From contig JAODTK010003976.1 in NCBI GenBank assembly GCA_026419785.1, positions 62,001 to 126,000 of the forward strand: a DNA stretch of 64,000 nt, in the 5' to 3' direction. Of the stretch, positions 48,909 to 61,241 are shown piece after piece. The position numbers and the translations under genes were made by a program. The stretch comes from Sclerodactyla briareus (Eukaryota; Echinodermata; Holothuroidea; Dendrochirotida; Sclerodactylidae). Under the pieces are notes generated by a model, which worked only from the letters and a program-made list of their open reading frames with translations, was not told the origin of the DNA and did not search any database. Position 1 is the stretch's first letter, and every line of letters begins with the position of its first letter.

Positions 48909-50424
48909 GTAAATATAAATATGATATCAAATATTTTCATTCCATCTTTTGCCCTTTCACATCAATATATAATATAGCCCCCCTTTGCATATCCAGGGAT
49001 AGGGGAGACTACAGGGGGGATGTTTTTCAGTACTATAATACAACTGCATATTCCTGTCTACATTGGCATTACACGACTGCATAACAGGGGAACTGTTTCA
49101 CACAAACCCTCCTCACTATTAGTAGGGAGATTCGTGAATTTGAGAAAAAAAACTGGAAGAGGCAGGGGGAGGGGATGTGGAGTCACAGGGTGGATCCTTC
49201 TAATACTAGGGAAAAAAGGTGCTGTAGATAATTTCTTTCGAAGTACTGCCACAACCCAAAATGATATTTGTTCGGAGTGTGTGTGTTGGAGGGAGGTGAA
49301 GTGGGGGGTCGGAGGCATGAGAGAAGTGTTCTTACTCTGTACCCTAACATGGGGTTGTCACAATTCACAAACCATGCAGACCTACAAAAGCAGAAAGAAT
49401 TGAATAGCAATGATTGGAAGGAGATCTTGCTGGAACAAGACATTTTTCTAATGCAGTTCATTTTCTCCTATACATTGAATGATGTAGCACATAATGATAG
49501 AATAAAACAGTCAAACAGACAAATCTGCTGGAAGAAGAGAAGAAAAAAAAAGTCTTGAATAATAAGCGATTTTCAATCAAGCTTGGGTCTACACTTGTGA
49601 TGGTTATTGATAGCCCACCCAGGTAGTAACTTCTATCAGAGCGTACAGGCCCGATTGTTGTTGCTGTCAGTGGGCACAATGTCGCCTAGTAAGGGTTCCT
49701 AATGGCTTGTTGCCTTGAGAGGCTTTGATGCCCTTCTGTGCCCGTCATGTGTCGCTGAGTTGTGGGCTTATTAAAACCTACTACTCGCTCCACTGCTGTG
49801 AGGTCACTCATATTGTTAGTTGTGATGGTTGATCGCTGGCACGAGGATTTGCGGAAAACTTTTTGAATGGCTTCTCTGAACTCAATGCGAACTCCTTGGG
49901 TTCCCCTTGCTAATCCCCAGTGGGAATCCTGGCCTGTATTCAGGGCCTATCGACAGGAATTCGATTTTTTTTTTTGGGGGGTGGCCGTCTCACAGTAGAG
50001 AAGTATTCAGGTTTAAACTTTCAAGTAAAAGATTGTACGGAACTCAGAATTGTTCTGTTCAAGTTTGCATCTTCGAAAGTTTTGACAGTCACGTAGCCTG
50101 GCCTATTCTTGTGTTAAGACGAGTTGAACCCCTGCCCGAGATGTGCTTTCATTGCTGTGTACGCGTTCTCCCCCAAACATTTTCTGAGGTGCGCCGCAGT
50201 AACAAGCAGTGTTTCACAACCGTAACAACGTCTTGTCCAGATTCAGATTATCAGGGCCCCAGCGGGCCTCTTATAGGATAAGTTGCTCTCAATATTGGAG
50301 GGAGCCAATCACGGAACAGATAAAGTACACACCCCCAGAAAAAATTGGACAAGACGATTATATTCACAGAGCTGTGGTCGTCAATTCAAGTGCATATTTT
50401 TTTTTTTTATTGCAGCCAGATTAA
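48909..50424 (+). other. Left part of intron 6
   Basis: About 1.5 kb with only short frames on both strands and no recognisable element. Confidence 0.5.
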
Positions 50425-50900
50425 GTATGTTTTTTTTTTAACAAAGTGACATGAGGAAGGGCGAACCCATAATTGCCTAACAAAAAGGCAACCCCCAAGC
50501 ACAAGAAACTAAAAGAAAGAGGAGAGATCCAGCTTGTTGATTCTACTCTTGAACCGCTGGAGGTCAAAATCAGGAGGAAATACATCCCGAGGAAGCCTAT
50601 CCAGGCACGAGAAGGTGCAGAGGAAAAGGAAAAAAAGGTACGCGAGCATAGGTTTCGGTGCGATGACGTGGAAGATGCAACCGAAATGGGTGGCTGGAAG
50701 AAGAAGAGCGGAGTATGGCAAGTAACCTCGAGTAAAGGAGGAACAAGCCATCCCCACAAGCTCGAAGAAAATTGACATAAAAGTAACGGAGGCAGAGAGA
50801 TGAGACAGACGCATGTGAAACCATGTCCAATCAAGTACAGTAGGTGTGCAACTGCTGTACTACTAAAAAAAAAAACCCTGCATGAGGGTGCGAGCATAAT
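50425..50900 (-). mobile_element. LINE C-terminal fragment
   Basis: Minus-strand reading gives HPFRLHLPRHRTETYARVPFF, then after a frame change LDRLPRDVFPPDFDLQRFKSRINK. This is the usual order at the end of LINE reverse transcriptase proteins (a His/Arg-rich block, an SFF-like motif, a W-N-S-L-P-like motif, then F-K-x-R-I). Frame changes and stops show it is dead. Antisense to the host gene, in intron 6. Confidence 0.7.
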
Positions 50901-51227
50901 GCATGATGGAGCAGAATATCGGATCAGATTGGATTGGATCGAAGGATCTTTTCCGAAAAAAAAAAAAACAGGAATCGGGATCAGTGGGAAAAATCCTGAT
51001 CAGTTGTACACTAGTCCTTATGAATTATCAATTGATACTCTTTCTTGGCGCATGGAAGGTTGTGAAGTGCAATGTAGCACATTTATTTAGGGCACAGGTC
51101 ATCTAGAGAGGATAATGAACTAGTATGTGAAATGTCCGCCAAATCTTTCTCCTCCTTCAGATCGGGTGGATTAAAATCTGCTATTTTATGTCCTCCTCCA
51201 AGCGGAATGGATATTTCTGCTAAATTT

Positions 51228-51500
51228 TCCAGCTTGTAAACATAGTAACTCAACTCCATCCAGACGGATGATGCTCCTACACAGTATTTATGTTCCTCAT
51301 GATGAGTACATGAAATTAAAATTTAGTGGGTAGCTTTCTTATCAAGATTACAGAACCCTTTCTCTCAAAAGCATGGTTAATTTTTTTGAATAATGGGAAA
51401 TTGGTTAGAATTTCGTATGTTGCCCGTGATGAGCCGGTACAAGTTCCCATTTGTACTTGTGTCTGGACAGCAGTTATCACCGTTGAGTCAAGGTGTGCAC
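51228..51500 (+). mobile_element. Modular tandem-repeat element, copy C (3' end)
   Basis: Starts inside a unit (CAGCTTGTAAACATAGTAACTC, ATGTTCCTCATGATGAGTACATGA). It then carries the same tail as copies A and B (TTGCCCGTGATGAGCCGGTACAA, TCCCATTTGTACTTGTGTCTGG) and ends GAGTCAAGG (51485-51493). The head and microsatellite are missing, so it is truncated at its left end. Confidence 0.65.
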
Positions 51501-52689
51501 TGTCTGTAACTTAACCGAGTCTATGCGCAGTTGCATGCAGTCGCAGTGGGCAATTTCTCATAATGTAAACGAAGCATAGGCTGATATCAACTGTAGGTTA
51601 ATCCCATTTTAGCTTTATCAGTTTGGAGGGGAACCAATCCAGGCAAATTAAGAGGTATGTTTCCTCGCTTTTCTAGATATTTTCCAGACATGCCTAATGG
51701 TGTTTTAATAGTTGTAAAAGACCTCCGCTATCTTGTCACAGTGAAGTCCCGCCCTTGGTTGCATAGCCATAACACAGCTGTGCACAGCCCCATCTTTGCC
51801 CAACTTTCAAATATCCCCCCCATATTCTGATGTAGTCAACGACCAATGGCGAAACAAGCATAGTCCGTGTGCATGTACGTTTTGCGCTCAGCGCCCAGAC
51901 GTAGCATGTCACTACAGTGCTATTATCATTCTTTCAATTAAAGATAATGGTTTTCAATTAGAAAATGGATGTATAATTACACTGGTGGAAGTCTCCAACT
52001 GATTTCTGATGAAATTATGGTCTGCAACCGACTAGAAAAAAGGTCACCAGAACCAATAAATTGCCCACTCGCCAACAATCTCTTCAAACTCGCTGATCAG
52101 ACGTCACACACAGAGTCTATTAGAGATTCCCATCGACTCAAACTGTGTGTGGAGATTTTACTGTACAAATTTCCCATTGACATTGAGTTGGAGGCACGGA
52201 ATCAGATTGGTCATTTGCATCCTGTGACTGCTTGTTTCATTCAGATTGATTCATGTCAGCCAAAATCCAGTCATTCTGTTTGAATTTTCATCAAGAAATT
52301 GAGGTGAAAATCTGATTTGGAAGGGGAAGGGGTAGTACAGAATATAAAGTATTTTGTTTTGAGGAGGCCATGGTGTCATCAAATAACAGTTTTACAGTTT
52401 GACATAGCATGTTATTGTATCATTCGGTTAGACATAGCAGTTTTGGTCATCGCCTACATTGTCACAATTAAGAAGGAGTCCCGAGAATTTATGCTAATAT
52501 AGCGCTGTGCACAGTAGCGCTGTGTTAATGTATGGTGGAATAGCCGAAGGCACAAAGTTGAACTTGCGTGTTTCAATCATGGAGGGGCTCGTTCGGAGCA
52601 TTCAAAATAAGGATAAAATGGTTTTGAAAAGATGCAGAAAGGTAAAGAAACATGTCTCTTGCCTGGAGTTCCCCTTTACCATCACAAAT
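51501..52689 (+). other. Intron 6 sequence with no recognisable feature
   Basis: About 1.2 kb of unique intronic DNA. A plus-strand frame at 51969-52283 shows no nameable domain. Confidence 0.45.
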
Positions 52690-53180
52690 GCTTAGAGCTT
52701 AGACAAACTGTTAAAGGTGAGAATGACATGTTTGCATAATGAATGACATATGTATATACCCCGTAAAGTCCCCTTTGCAAAGTTCTTGTCAAGAACCTTT
52801 ACCAGCACGACGATGAGAATGGAGAAATCTATAGATAGCGACAGTGTTCTGAAAGTCGGCCATGACCTGATCATCTTTGCAGTCTCCAGTCAGCCAAGTT
52901 TCAGTAATGGCCACAACATCAAGTCACAAAAGGAAGAACACTTGTTTTTGGCACGAATGGATCTGGCATTCCAAGATGCTAAGCGAACTTGGAGAATGGT
53001 TAGTGCCAGGGCTACAGTTCACTGGAGATATAGAAATAGGATTATTTGCACTGATGCTAAAACCACGCTTATGAAAAGTGGCCGGCTTCCTGTGACTAGT
53101 AATGATGGTGGGAACAGAGTGCCTCTTTGTGTTTTCCACCAGAAATCTGGGGTATCGAGAGAGGACATCGTAGAATAGAT
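52690..53180 (-). mobile_element. LINE endonuclease (5' end) fragment
   Basis: Minus-strand reading gives LASWNARSIRAKNKCSSFCDL, then in another frame VVAITETWLTGDCKDDQVMADF. N-A-R-S-I-R and I-T-E-T-W-L are the hallmark first strands of the APE-type endonuclease domain of LINEs. The E of ETW would be the catalytic metal-binding residue and is kept. The rest of the element is absent. Antisense to the host gene, in intron 6. Confidence 0.8.
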
Positions 53181-53424
53181 AAAAAAAATGCACTAAGGAA
53201 ATAAAAAAGATAAGAACATTGAAAATAAAAATAGAAAAATACAAGAATGAAATGCCCACTAAAGTGCTGAAGGCAGCAGGATCAGATCAAGCACAAGATG
53301 AAACGTAAATAGGTAAGACAATGAAAGAACAAAAAATAGATATTCAGACTTCAGTTCACCACGACTGCAGCTGACCAAGGCAATCGATCCACAACTGGAA
53401 AGGAGAGTTCAGTCGACTTGGACC

Positions 53425-53870
53425 AGAATGATTTCGATTTTATAGCGCCTTACATGTGACAATCACATTTCAAAGCGCTTCACATTCATTACCCCTCCTC
53501 ATTGGTAACTTTTCACACCCACACTATTTAGTGCACAACCATTGCTGTTCGCCCTGGCACACTGAATAGTTAATTCCACATCATTGGGTCCACGGGGGGA
53601 ATTCCATAGGTGCCTGGCCACAGTGCAGTTCGGCAACGCTGTATAGTTACCTCACAGGTACCCATTTTACACCTGGTGAGTGAGTAATCGAGATAGAAAG
53701 CACTTGCTCGAGGGTACAAACAACGCGGACTCGAATCCACAACCACTGGGTTACGAGCTCGATCCTTACCTATTCTGCCCCCATGCTCCTCTAATCTCGA
53801 ATGCCTTAACCAATACTTGGGCAAACCACTCACGTCTAATGGCAATCAACTTGGGCACGAGGCGGTAAAG
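53425..53870 (+). mobile_element. Widespread non-autonomous repeat (about 0.45 kb)
   Basis: Characteristic words are TTTATAGCGCCTTACATGTG, CAAAGCGCTTCACATTCATT, GGTACCCATTTTACACCTGG, AAAGCACTTGCTCGAGGGTAC and GGACTCGAATCCACAACC. I recognise this style from many marine invertebrate genomes but cannot name the family. Non-coding; the right end near 53870 is approximate. In intron 6. Confidence 0.6.
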
Positions 53871-54277
53871 GTTAAGAGGTTAAACACCAATACATGGTAA
53901 AAAACGGCAAGGGCTTAATGATTGGAGAAAAGCATGAGATGAAAAATTCAAAATACCAGTGACAAGCCAAGATACCAGTGACAAAATAAGACCCCCCCAA
54001 GCTATGTTGACCCCTCCCCCAAAGCTTTGTTGACAACTTTTTCAGCTCATCTGTTATGACCTATCACAAAAGATTAGATGACCATGTTTTTCTTCTCCGT
54101 ATCTGCTATCTGTTAGCCTGATTCTAACTTGTAATGTTTGCAGTTCTCTGGACATCGTTCTGGAAAGGACATGTAAAAATCACACGATAACATACATGTA
54201 CATACCATATATACAAACACATTTGAAAAATCGGCATAGGTCTCATCCTATACCGCCACCTGAGTAAGTATTTAACC

Positions 54278-54500
54278 GAGTTGGTTGGCACTATTGGTAG
54301 AGCGTCAGCCTTCCGCCGGGTAACTGGATTTCGCTTCCTGGTTGGGTCATATTGAAAACTTCAAAAATGGTACCTGCTGCTTCTCGGTGAACGCTCAGCA
54401 CAAGGGATCAGAGCAGGGGCAAATGAGAGGTAGGCAAATTGCAAGATGCTGTGTCTGCATGTGATTACCGACCGACCCCCGCATTAAGGTACCCGCCAAA
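54278..54500 (+). mobile_element. tRNA-derived SINE
   Basis: The head, TTGGTTGGCACTATTGGTAGAGCG, fits a tRNA D-arm with the polymerase III A box. GGATTTCGCTTCC follows about 35 bases later, a weakened B box. The body (ATGGTACCTGCTGCTTCTCGG, GCTCAGCACAAGGGA, AGAGGTAGGCAAATTGCAAGATGCTG) is not tRNA-like. No acceptor stem closes, so this is not a functional tRNA gene. In intron 6. Confidence 0.65.
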
Positions 54501-56109
54501 GAGGCATTGCCTTATTTCCGTTCCCTCGCCTATTCTCAACAGCGTACATGCATATACACTTGATACGTCCCCCCAACAAAGGACCCTCCAGGCTTTTGTT
54601 TCCGTGCGAGCTGCAAACTTCTTCATGCTGTGTACATTCATGGTAATCCAGGCATACCTTCCATAACAAGCTCTCACTCGGCTGCCCAGCATCCACAGTG
54701 TAGTATGACCCATCTAATTGACCCTTACATCTTGATGAGTCATCTAATTGACCCTTACCCTCTTGATGATCCACTCGTATTAACAATCCATGGGGAGGGG
54801 GGGGGCTGGCTTTATGGCATACACAGCACACACTGGCCGAGACGGGCACCATAATGGTCCTGTGGGCTGACCTAGTCATGGGCATGAGATAACCCCTGTC
54901 ATGCCACTGATTCCCTACTAGTGCCAGAGAAACAGGGTAGCTTAAAATTATTTGCCCTTCCCTTCGAGTTGAGAAAAAAAAATTGATTTTTGGGGGCAGT
55001 GTTCTACAAAAAAATGTAGAAGGTGTGTGCAAGTTTGAATTGATCCTCATCTGAAATTCCGCACAATATAGGTTTCAGAAACGCTGGTATTGTTTCACTG
55101 GAAACATTTGTTACCTCTGTTACAGACTGACTTCACAGTATAGGCCTACTGACATAACTTCAGACAGACACATTGACTTTAACTTTTCAGACAGTAGAGA
55201 ACATGGCCATCCCCCCCCCCCCCCCCAACACACAACACCACTTCTGAAGAGATTATAACATGGAATCAATCTAGTTATGGCCAATTTGTCTAATATTAAC
55301 CCCATATGGAATTGCCACCAAGGGACAAGTCACACAATAACAACACTATAGCTTTGGAAGTGAGCATGTTGAAAACAGAAACCCGGCACCATTAATAAGA
55401 CAACCCGTGTCCCACAACTAGGAGGATTAAGGGTGCCTCTAGCTGAGACAAATCAGTAAGGAGGGATGTGGGTGCCTGCAGCTACAGTAATGCAGGATGG
55501 GTAGGTTAGGTGGATCCCATATCTTCTTCTCTGTTGGATACTGGCCAAAGTTCCAATCAGAACCAAGCAGTCAGGAAATTGTTGTGTATGCAGAGGCTTC
55601 AGACATAAATTTGGGATATATACTCCCTTAGGGCTTCTTCGTAAGGAAACTCTGCAGAGTGAATTATAAGGAGGCTAATACATTAGCTGGAGGAAAACTG
55701 AATGTGTCAGTCTAAACCCCGAAGTTTAATGACTTTCCGTTACAGAGTTAAAGTCATTTGAAGTTGTGCATGTGTATTGTGCCATATCGAAAAGCATCCT
55801 ATCATGCGATAATAAATGAAGTCATACTTGTACACCCTGCAAACAATCTTTGTTTTTTATTGAAATTCACGCATTATTTCCACTTCGAAAAACATATGGG
55901 AGAGGATTGCTGTAGTGGGTTGGTAGGTGTTGATGGTTACTTCGGTAAGAGAAGACAATGAAAACTCTGCTAAATTTTGACTTTATATGAAACAATGAAA
56001 TACATGATATATCTTCTTCCTGAGTTGTCCAAGTGTTACGTCTGGCATTATTGCTCAATTGGGACGCATCCACACCCAAATTCTCTTATCATGGACCAAA
56101 CTTTGAAGG
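54501..56109 (+). other. Intron 6 sequence with no recognisable element
   Basis: About 1.6 kb. Contains a C-run at about 55211-55227 and G-rich words near 54793-54805. The 188-codon minus-strand frame at 54484-55050 shows no domain and covers part of the SINE edge, so it is not called. Confidence 0.45.
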
Positions 56110-56465
56110 CCAATAACTCCACATCACTGTAGGACCATCGTATTGCAATGGGGTGTGACCTATATATCTATACAGTTTTCCCATTCTGCATGACATACCG
56201 CTGTTGTATCCAATCCTGCTGTTGTCCTTCAACTTGATCACTGTATGCAACAATAACGAGGGAGCCTGGCACAACATTCCAATCCTTGATCGTTTTTACG
56301 CCGGAATTGGAAGCTTATAGTGGTTTTTACTTGTGGATACTGTCTGATGATGGGCTCGTAAAGAACGATGTACAGGCTGGGTGAGGTTTCTGATAGGAAT
56401 GGCCTCGCTATCTTGCCAATAATCTTCCATCCACACTTGATCCTGTCAATCTGACAATAATAAAT
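56110..56465 (-). mobile_element. LINE C-terminal fragment
   Basis: Minus-strand reading gives IPIRNLTQPVHRSLRAHHQ, then SKNHYK, then after a frame change VKTIKDWNVVPGSLVIVAYSDQVEGQ. The last part is the conserved 'TIxDWN-LP' end of LINE reverse transcriptase proteins. Antisense to the host gene, like the other LINE pieces in these introns. Confidence 0.65.
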
Positions 56466-56479
56466 TACGCCCCCTTTCA

Positions 56480-56560
56480 ATTCCTTGATGGAGTCAGAAG
56501 AATCTTTAAGTCATGTGTGCCTGTGTGTGTGACACCCAACTTGTAAACATGTTAATTTCT
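56480..56560 (+). mobile_element. Modular tandem-repeat element, copy F (head only)
   Basis: ATTCCTTGATGGAGTCAGAAGAAT (56480-56503) is a mutated form of the hairpin head. It is followed by a short TGTGTG segment and GACACCCAACTTGTAAAC, as in copy B. Internal units are missing. Confidence 0.6.
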
Positions 56561-56604
56561 ACAAGTTTGTTGTTTGTCATGGTCATGCATTTTGGTTCAG
56601 GTTA

Positions 56605-56622
56605 CCCCCCCCCCCCCCCCCC
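56605..56622. repeat. Poly-C tract
   Basis: About 18 C in a row; exact length is unreliable. Confidence 0.9.
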
Positions 56623-56999
56623 TCATGTTCGGAGTTGTGAGTCAAAACTTATCAAGGTGACATTTCAATGATTTTGTGATATCTGGCATCTTGTTACATG
56701 GCCAAAAATCTGGCCTCTCCCACCTGAAGAAAAAGAGGTTCTCTCTTTTCATCTGCATCGATGTAGTATGTGATTGTCCTCATTTACAACATTTAGTGCT
56801 TTGTTTTCAATATTGATGCTTCCAATGAAACACTTTAAAAAAAATTCTTTCGGGTATCGTAACCGATACACTTTCTACTTACTGCTTACGTCAGTATATT
56901 AGTGAAACGTGTGACCCTCTCTTTTTGGTAAAATTAATTACTCCATTGGGTGGGTGTATCTAAGTGTTTAATTTCCCATGTAAGGAATAATATCCTCCT

Positions 57000-57560
57000 T
57001 TGATAATGTCAAACCTCAAATTCTTCCTTCCATCGAATGTGCCGATTTCCTCCCGCCTATTGTTCCTGTTTCAGTTCTCGGGAACTTCCTTCAGCCACCT
57101 GCACTGTTCGTCAAAGCTGTCAACACTGTTTATATATATCATGATTTCCAAATCGGAGGAAGGCAATGGCTTCAGGCTAAGGTATAGAGCCCTAATATAA
57201 ACCAGCCACGCAAAAGAGGAGACCGTTAATTATTGACGAGAGATTGCGTCACGAGCTTTCATTTGTCTGTCACCCGCTCTGTCCTCTTGCACTCCCCGCC
57301 CCGCAGTCGGAGACACCGATCGCTGTGCCCTTTATAACTCATGTCATAGCGTGATTAATAAGGTCCCTCTCTAATTTGTCCTTTCAGCTGTTTGGAAGCA
57401 GCAGGTGATTTCTGCCACTTGCTTTAATTATCTGCACGCTGTTTGACAAATGGAGGAAGAAGATTCCCGATTGCAAAAATAACACTTTAACAGTTCCAAC
57501 TGGCGAGACAAGCCAGAACTTTCCTGGAGACATAACCATGTCCAAATGGTTTTCCAAGTC
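57000..57560. promoter_or_regulatory. Candidate conserved intronic enhancer
   Basis: The block is free of visible transposon or tandem repeat and dense in short words bound by developmental factors. These include CCTATTGTTCC (SOX-like, about 57056), CAGCTG (57385-57390), CAGGTG (57402-57407), TTTAATTATC with homeodomain TAATTA (57425-57430), and TGACAAATGG (about 57444-57453). The 57385-57455 part looks like deeply conserved animal non-coding elements. This is pattern judgement only; no alignment supports it. It sits in the 14-kb intron 6 and could serve a neighbouring gene. Confidence 0.3.
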
Positions 57561-57734
57561 ACTTTTTTCAGCATATTCACAGCATGCCTGATACCAGTGA
57601 ACATCATTTTGACAGCTAATTTGGGGGACTAAGCTGTAACGTCAGGTCTCAAAGTGTTCAGACCTTAATCGTGGGGCTTCAGTCGGTACAATTGGTGTTG
57701 TATACTACACCGTGCCTGGCCATTCAAATATGAG

Positions 57735-57767
57735 AGGGGGTGGGAGGCGGGGGGTGGGGGGTGGAGG
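57735..57767 (+). repeat. G-rich quadruplex-forming tract
   Basis: Runs of 5, 3, 6, 6 and 2 G separated by one to three bases within 33 nt satisfy the quadruplex pattern on the plus (sense) strand, so the intron transcript could fold. Confidence 0.7.
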
Positions 57768-59614
57768 TATTCATGATAGTGTAGTTAGTCAGTATTGTGT
57801 TGACTCGTGGTTCATGTGAAGGAGGCTTAACTGATTTATCCATCAGTTTCTGCCATCTTGTGGGTATTGCAAACGCCTACCATAGTTCAAATCAGATTAT
57901 TATGAATGTTGGTCATTATTCTCAGGACCTGGTGACACAAATCAGACTGGGGGTCGGGATGTTCCCCCAAATGGTCGCCATACATAATTGTTTCTTCCAA
58001 ACAACTTTCAGCCAATAGTTGCCCCCCTTCGTAACGGCATAGTATTATGTGAACCTGAATGTTGTGTTAGGAATTTTGAAGTTGAAGGTAATTTTGTAAC
58101 TCATTCCAATGGTTGTTGCAATATCATCTGAATTATTCCACCTTGCACATTGCATAACTATGCGGGTGTGGGGAGGTGTTACAACCACTGAGATATTGAA
58201 AAGTTGTCCCGTGCCGCCAAAAGTTGGTCTCTCTGAGCGCCCAAGCCATTTTTAGGAACCTTGAATGACCCCCGACGATGATGTTCGTGAACGAGGAAGC
58301 CATGAAACTGTAACAATGGAACTTTTACGGAAGCCACGTGCGGAAGATTGTCATCTACCCCTCCCCCCCCCCTCATTGTGAACGCACCACAGTTTGTCGA
58401 AACAACCAGGGAAAATGACAGAATAGTCATCAAAAAGTCCGGTCTCAAACATAAACTCTTGTCAGTTCCAAGTTCACACCCCCCTTGAAAATTGTGTATT
58501 CCCGCCCTGTGCACAACTGGTCATCGCACAATCTTTGACTAATAGGTGAGCTAGCTGCCATGCCGATTGATGCTCTAAGTGAACTACATACTGGAACTAC
58601 TGTACATATGTAGTGATGTAGTGATTATCACATGGTTGATTACTTTCCTATGATGGACCAAACGGGATGAAGTTTTGGAGTAAGTGCCTTGCCTTACTCC
58701 ATCATGGAGATGCTGAACACATAACCCTGTTGAAATTCGCTTTTTATGTTTTCTGCCGCAAATCAGCCTTAATTTCCACTCTTTACACGGGAATGATGTA
58801 ATACGCGATCAGGAATATCGAGGAATAGCCCCTCTATTCTTTTAGGATGTCATCCTGTTTAACAGCAACTACTGAACACTAGATTGTCAGCTGGGAACAT
58901 GAGAGGTGTTCCCTTCAAACCGAAACTATTTCTCATTTTCTTATACAGAAAATACAATACTGAATGCCCACCCTTGGCTATAAGCTGCAAACTGTTAAGC
59001 TATAGTGTCAACTGTATGCTAGAGTATGTAGCTATCTTGCCCATAGCACTGTAACTATATTAATATCTTTTTCCATAGCCCAATTCATAAAATGATTACA
59101 AACATCAGAATCACTATTGCGAACTCTTAAAAAATATCACTTACAATCATGTTATAATATTGAGTGAAAATTCAAAGAAGTATATGGAAGAAATGTGCAA
59201 GTGGCAGTAATTTTTGTTCAAATCCTAACTTGCACACATCAACAGAAGATTGCTGGCCAGCTGTGGCCATATAAAAAAAACATGCTGAGAATAATGTTAG
59301 TTTCAACAATGTATTTTCAACTTTAGAAGAACTAAAAAAATTAAAAACAGTGACGGAGAATAAAATCACATATTTTTGCAGCAACAGCTTTGGCTGTAAA
59401 TCTAGTGTTGCTAGGTTTAGTGCCAATGAGGACATATTCGACTTTGTTGCAACACAATCCTTGTATTCCCCTCTCCGTTACCTAGGCTTGTTGTAGAAGT
59501 TGGTTAGTATCAGTTGGTAGATGTATTTCTAACCATCAGCCTTAATGTCATATTTCAGTCAATAGATGCATTCATCGACCATATTTGAATATTAAACTGC
59601 ATCCCCACTGTCCC
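57768..59614 (+). other. Intron 6 sequence with no recognisable element
   Basis: About 1.8 kb of unique AT-rich intronic DNA. A C-run lies at about 58359-58374. No exon with good splice sites and eIF2B gamma similarity was found. Confidence 0.45.
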
Positions 59615-60392
59615 AATCATCCCCCACATGTCCTCTCCATCCCCCACATGCCGCCTCCATCCTCCACATGTCCCCTCCATCCTCCACATGTCCCCTCCAT
59701 CCTCCACATGTCCCCTCCATCCTCCACATGTCCCCTCCATCCTCCACCTGTCCCCTCCATCCTCCACATGTCCCCTCCATCCCCCACATGCCGCCTCCAT
59801 CCTCCACATGTCCCCTCTATCACTCATATGTTCCTCTATCCCCCACATGGCCCCCCATCCTCCACATGTCCCCTCCATCCCCCACATGGCCCCCCATCCT
59901 CCACATGTCCCCTCCATCCTCCACATGTCCCCTCCATCCTCCACATGGCCCCTCCATCCTCCACATGTTCCCTCCATCCCCCACATGGCCCCCCATCCTC
60001 CACATGTCCCCTCCATCCTCCACATGTCCCCTCCATCCCCCACATGGCCCCCCATCCTCCACATGTTCCCTCCATCCCCCACATGTCGCCTCCATCCCCC
60101 ACATGTCCTCTCCATCCCCCACATGGCCTCTCCATCCTCCACATGGCCCCTCCATCCTCCACATGGCCCCTCCATCCTCCACCTGTCCCCTCCATCCTCC
60201 ACCTGTCCCCTCCATCCTCCACCTGTCCCCTCCATCCTCCACATGTTCCCTCCATCCCCCACATGCCGCCTCCATCCTCCACATGTCCCCTCCATCCTCC
60301 ACATGGCCCCTCCATCCTCCACCTGTCCCCTCCATCCTCCACCTGTCCCCTCCATCCTCCACATGCCGCCTCCATCCTCCACATGTTCCCTC
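59615..60392. repeat. 20-bp minisatellite, array 1 (about 39 units)
   Basis: The unit is CCTCCATCCTCCACATGTCC with variants CACCTG for CACATG, GGCC or TTCC for GTCC, and CCC for CTC. Because 20 is not a multiple of three, each reading frame passes through all three phases of the unit, and none holds a stop on either strand. This produces long false frames rich in Pro/His/Ser (plus) or Gly/Trp/Arg (minus). Nearly every unit keeps a CANNTG (E-box-like) core. A few units are 19 bp. Strand asymmetry is extreme: the plus strand is almost all pyrimidine apart from ACATG. Confidence 0.95.
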
Positions 60393-61241
60393 TCGTGTTG
60401 GAATTATTTTTTTGGCCTCACTGGTGTTCTTTTCAATTTTGTCCTTCAAAAAAGCCCCCGCGAGAGAGGGCTTGAGGCTCTTTTGACCCACATGGGGCTG
60501 TTTTTTCAAATTCAAAGATGTCATGCAATAAATCAACCCTGGAGGTATAAAGCAAGAATCTCGGTCACTTCATTGGTAACATTCCTTGTTCTTAGAATAT
60601 CTACAATATGAGAGGAAGAGTAAATAAAAATGTGAAAACCACCACCCACAACTGTTCATAATTGTTACTTCTTCGATATTTTTCATGTTCTCTAATTCTA
60701 AAACAGTAGGCTACTGCATTATCGTAGGCAGCCATATCAGCACCTACCCACGGAGCAGACGCAGGTTATTCTTGCAGAAGTTCAGTGCAGTTGTTGTGTC
60801 CTAATTATGTTATACGCATGCGGACTGCTACAGAGACAATTCGGCACATGCCGTGCAGTTTGTGTTTAACGCTATCATGAGGGAAAGTCACACATCTTTC
60901 AGTCAACGAGACAAATTATACAAAATTTCGCGGAAGTGGTACTGTATTCGCTACATGATTTGATATCGAACGCAGATTGACAGCCAATTTTCTTAGACCT
61001 CCATAGGGATTTCCATAATTAATGTGAACAATGCAACTAACTTCAGCACATGACTTCTTAATTTACAATTTTTGAATGGCTAATTTAATGTTTTTTGAGA
61101 GACCCTTCCAGCACTGAAGTGGCGATTTTACATAACATTCGTTTTTATATTTGCCCGCTTTTTTTTTTTTTCAGTGGGCGATTCTGGGAAAATTGGGGGC
61201 GAATCACCCGTCGCCCCCGCTTATTGCCGACCCTGTGGGTT
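60393..61241 (+). other. Spacer between the two minisatellite arrays
   Basis: About 850 bp of unique intronic DNA with a T-run at about 61160-61171. No gene feature was recognised. Confidence 0.5.

Noticed and set aside
50473-50775. Lysine-rich 100-codon plus-strand frame as a gene
   Set aside because: The complementary strand carries a recognisable LINE C-terminus, so the plus frame is its antisense shadow.
54290-54360. A tRNA gene
   Set aside because: D-arm and A box look tRNA-like, but the B box is weakened, no acceptor stem closes, and a SINE body follows.
54484-55050. 188-codon minus-strand frame
   Set aside because: No domain, biased composition, and it overlaps the edge of a SINE. 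Length alone is weak evidence in this DNA.
59555-60611. Open frames of up to about 327 codons on both strands
   Set aside because: They are by-products of a stop-free 20-bp minisatellite; the peptide is the unit read in three phases, with no domain.
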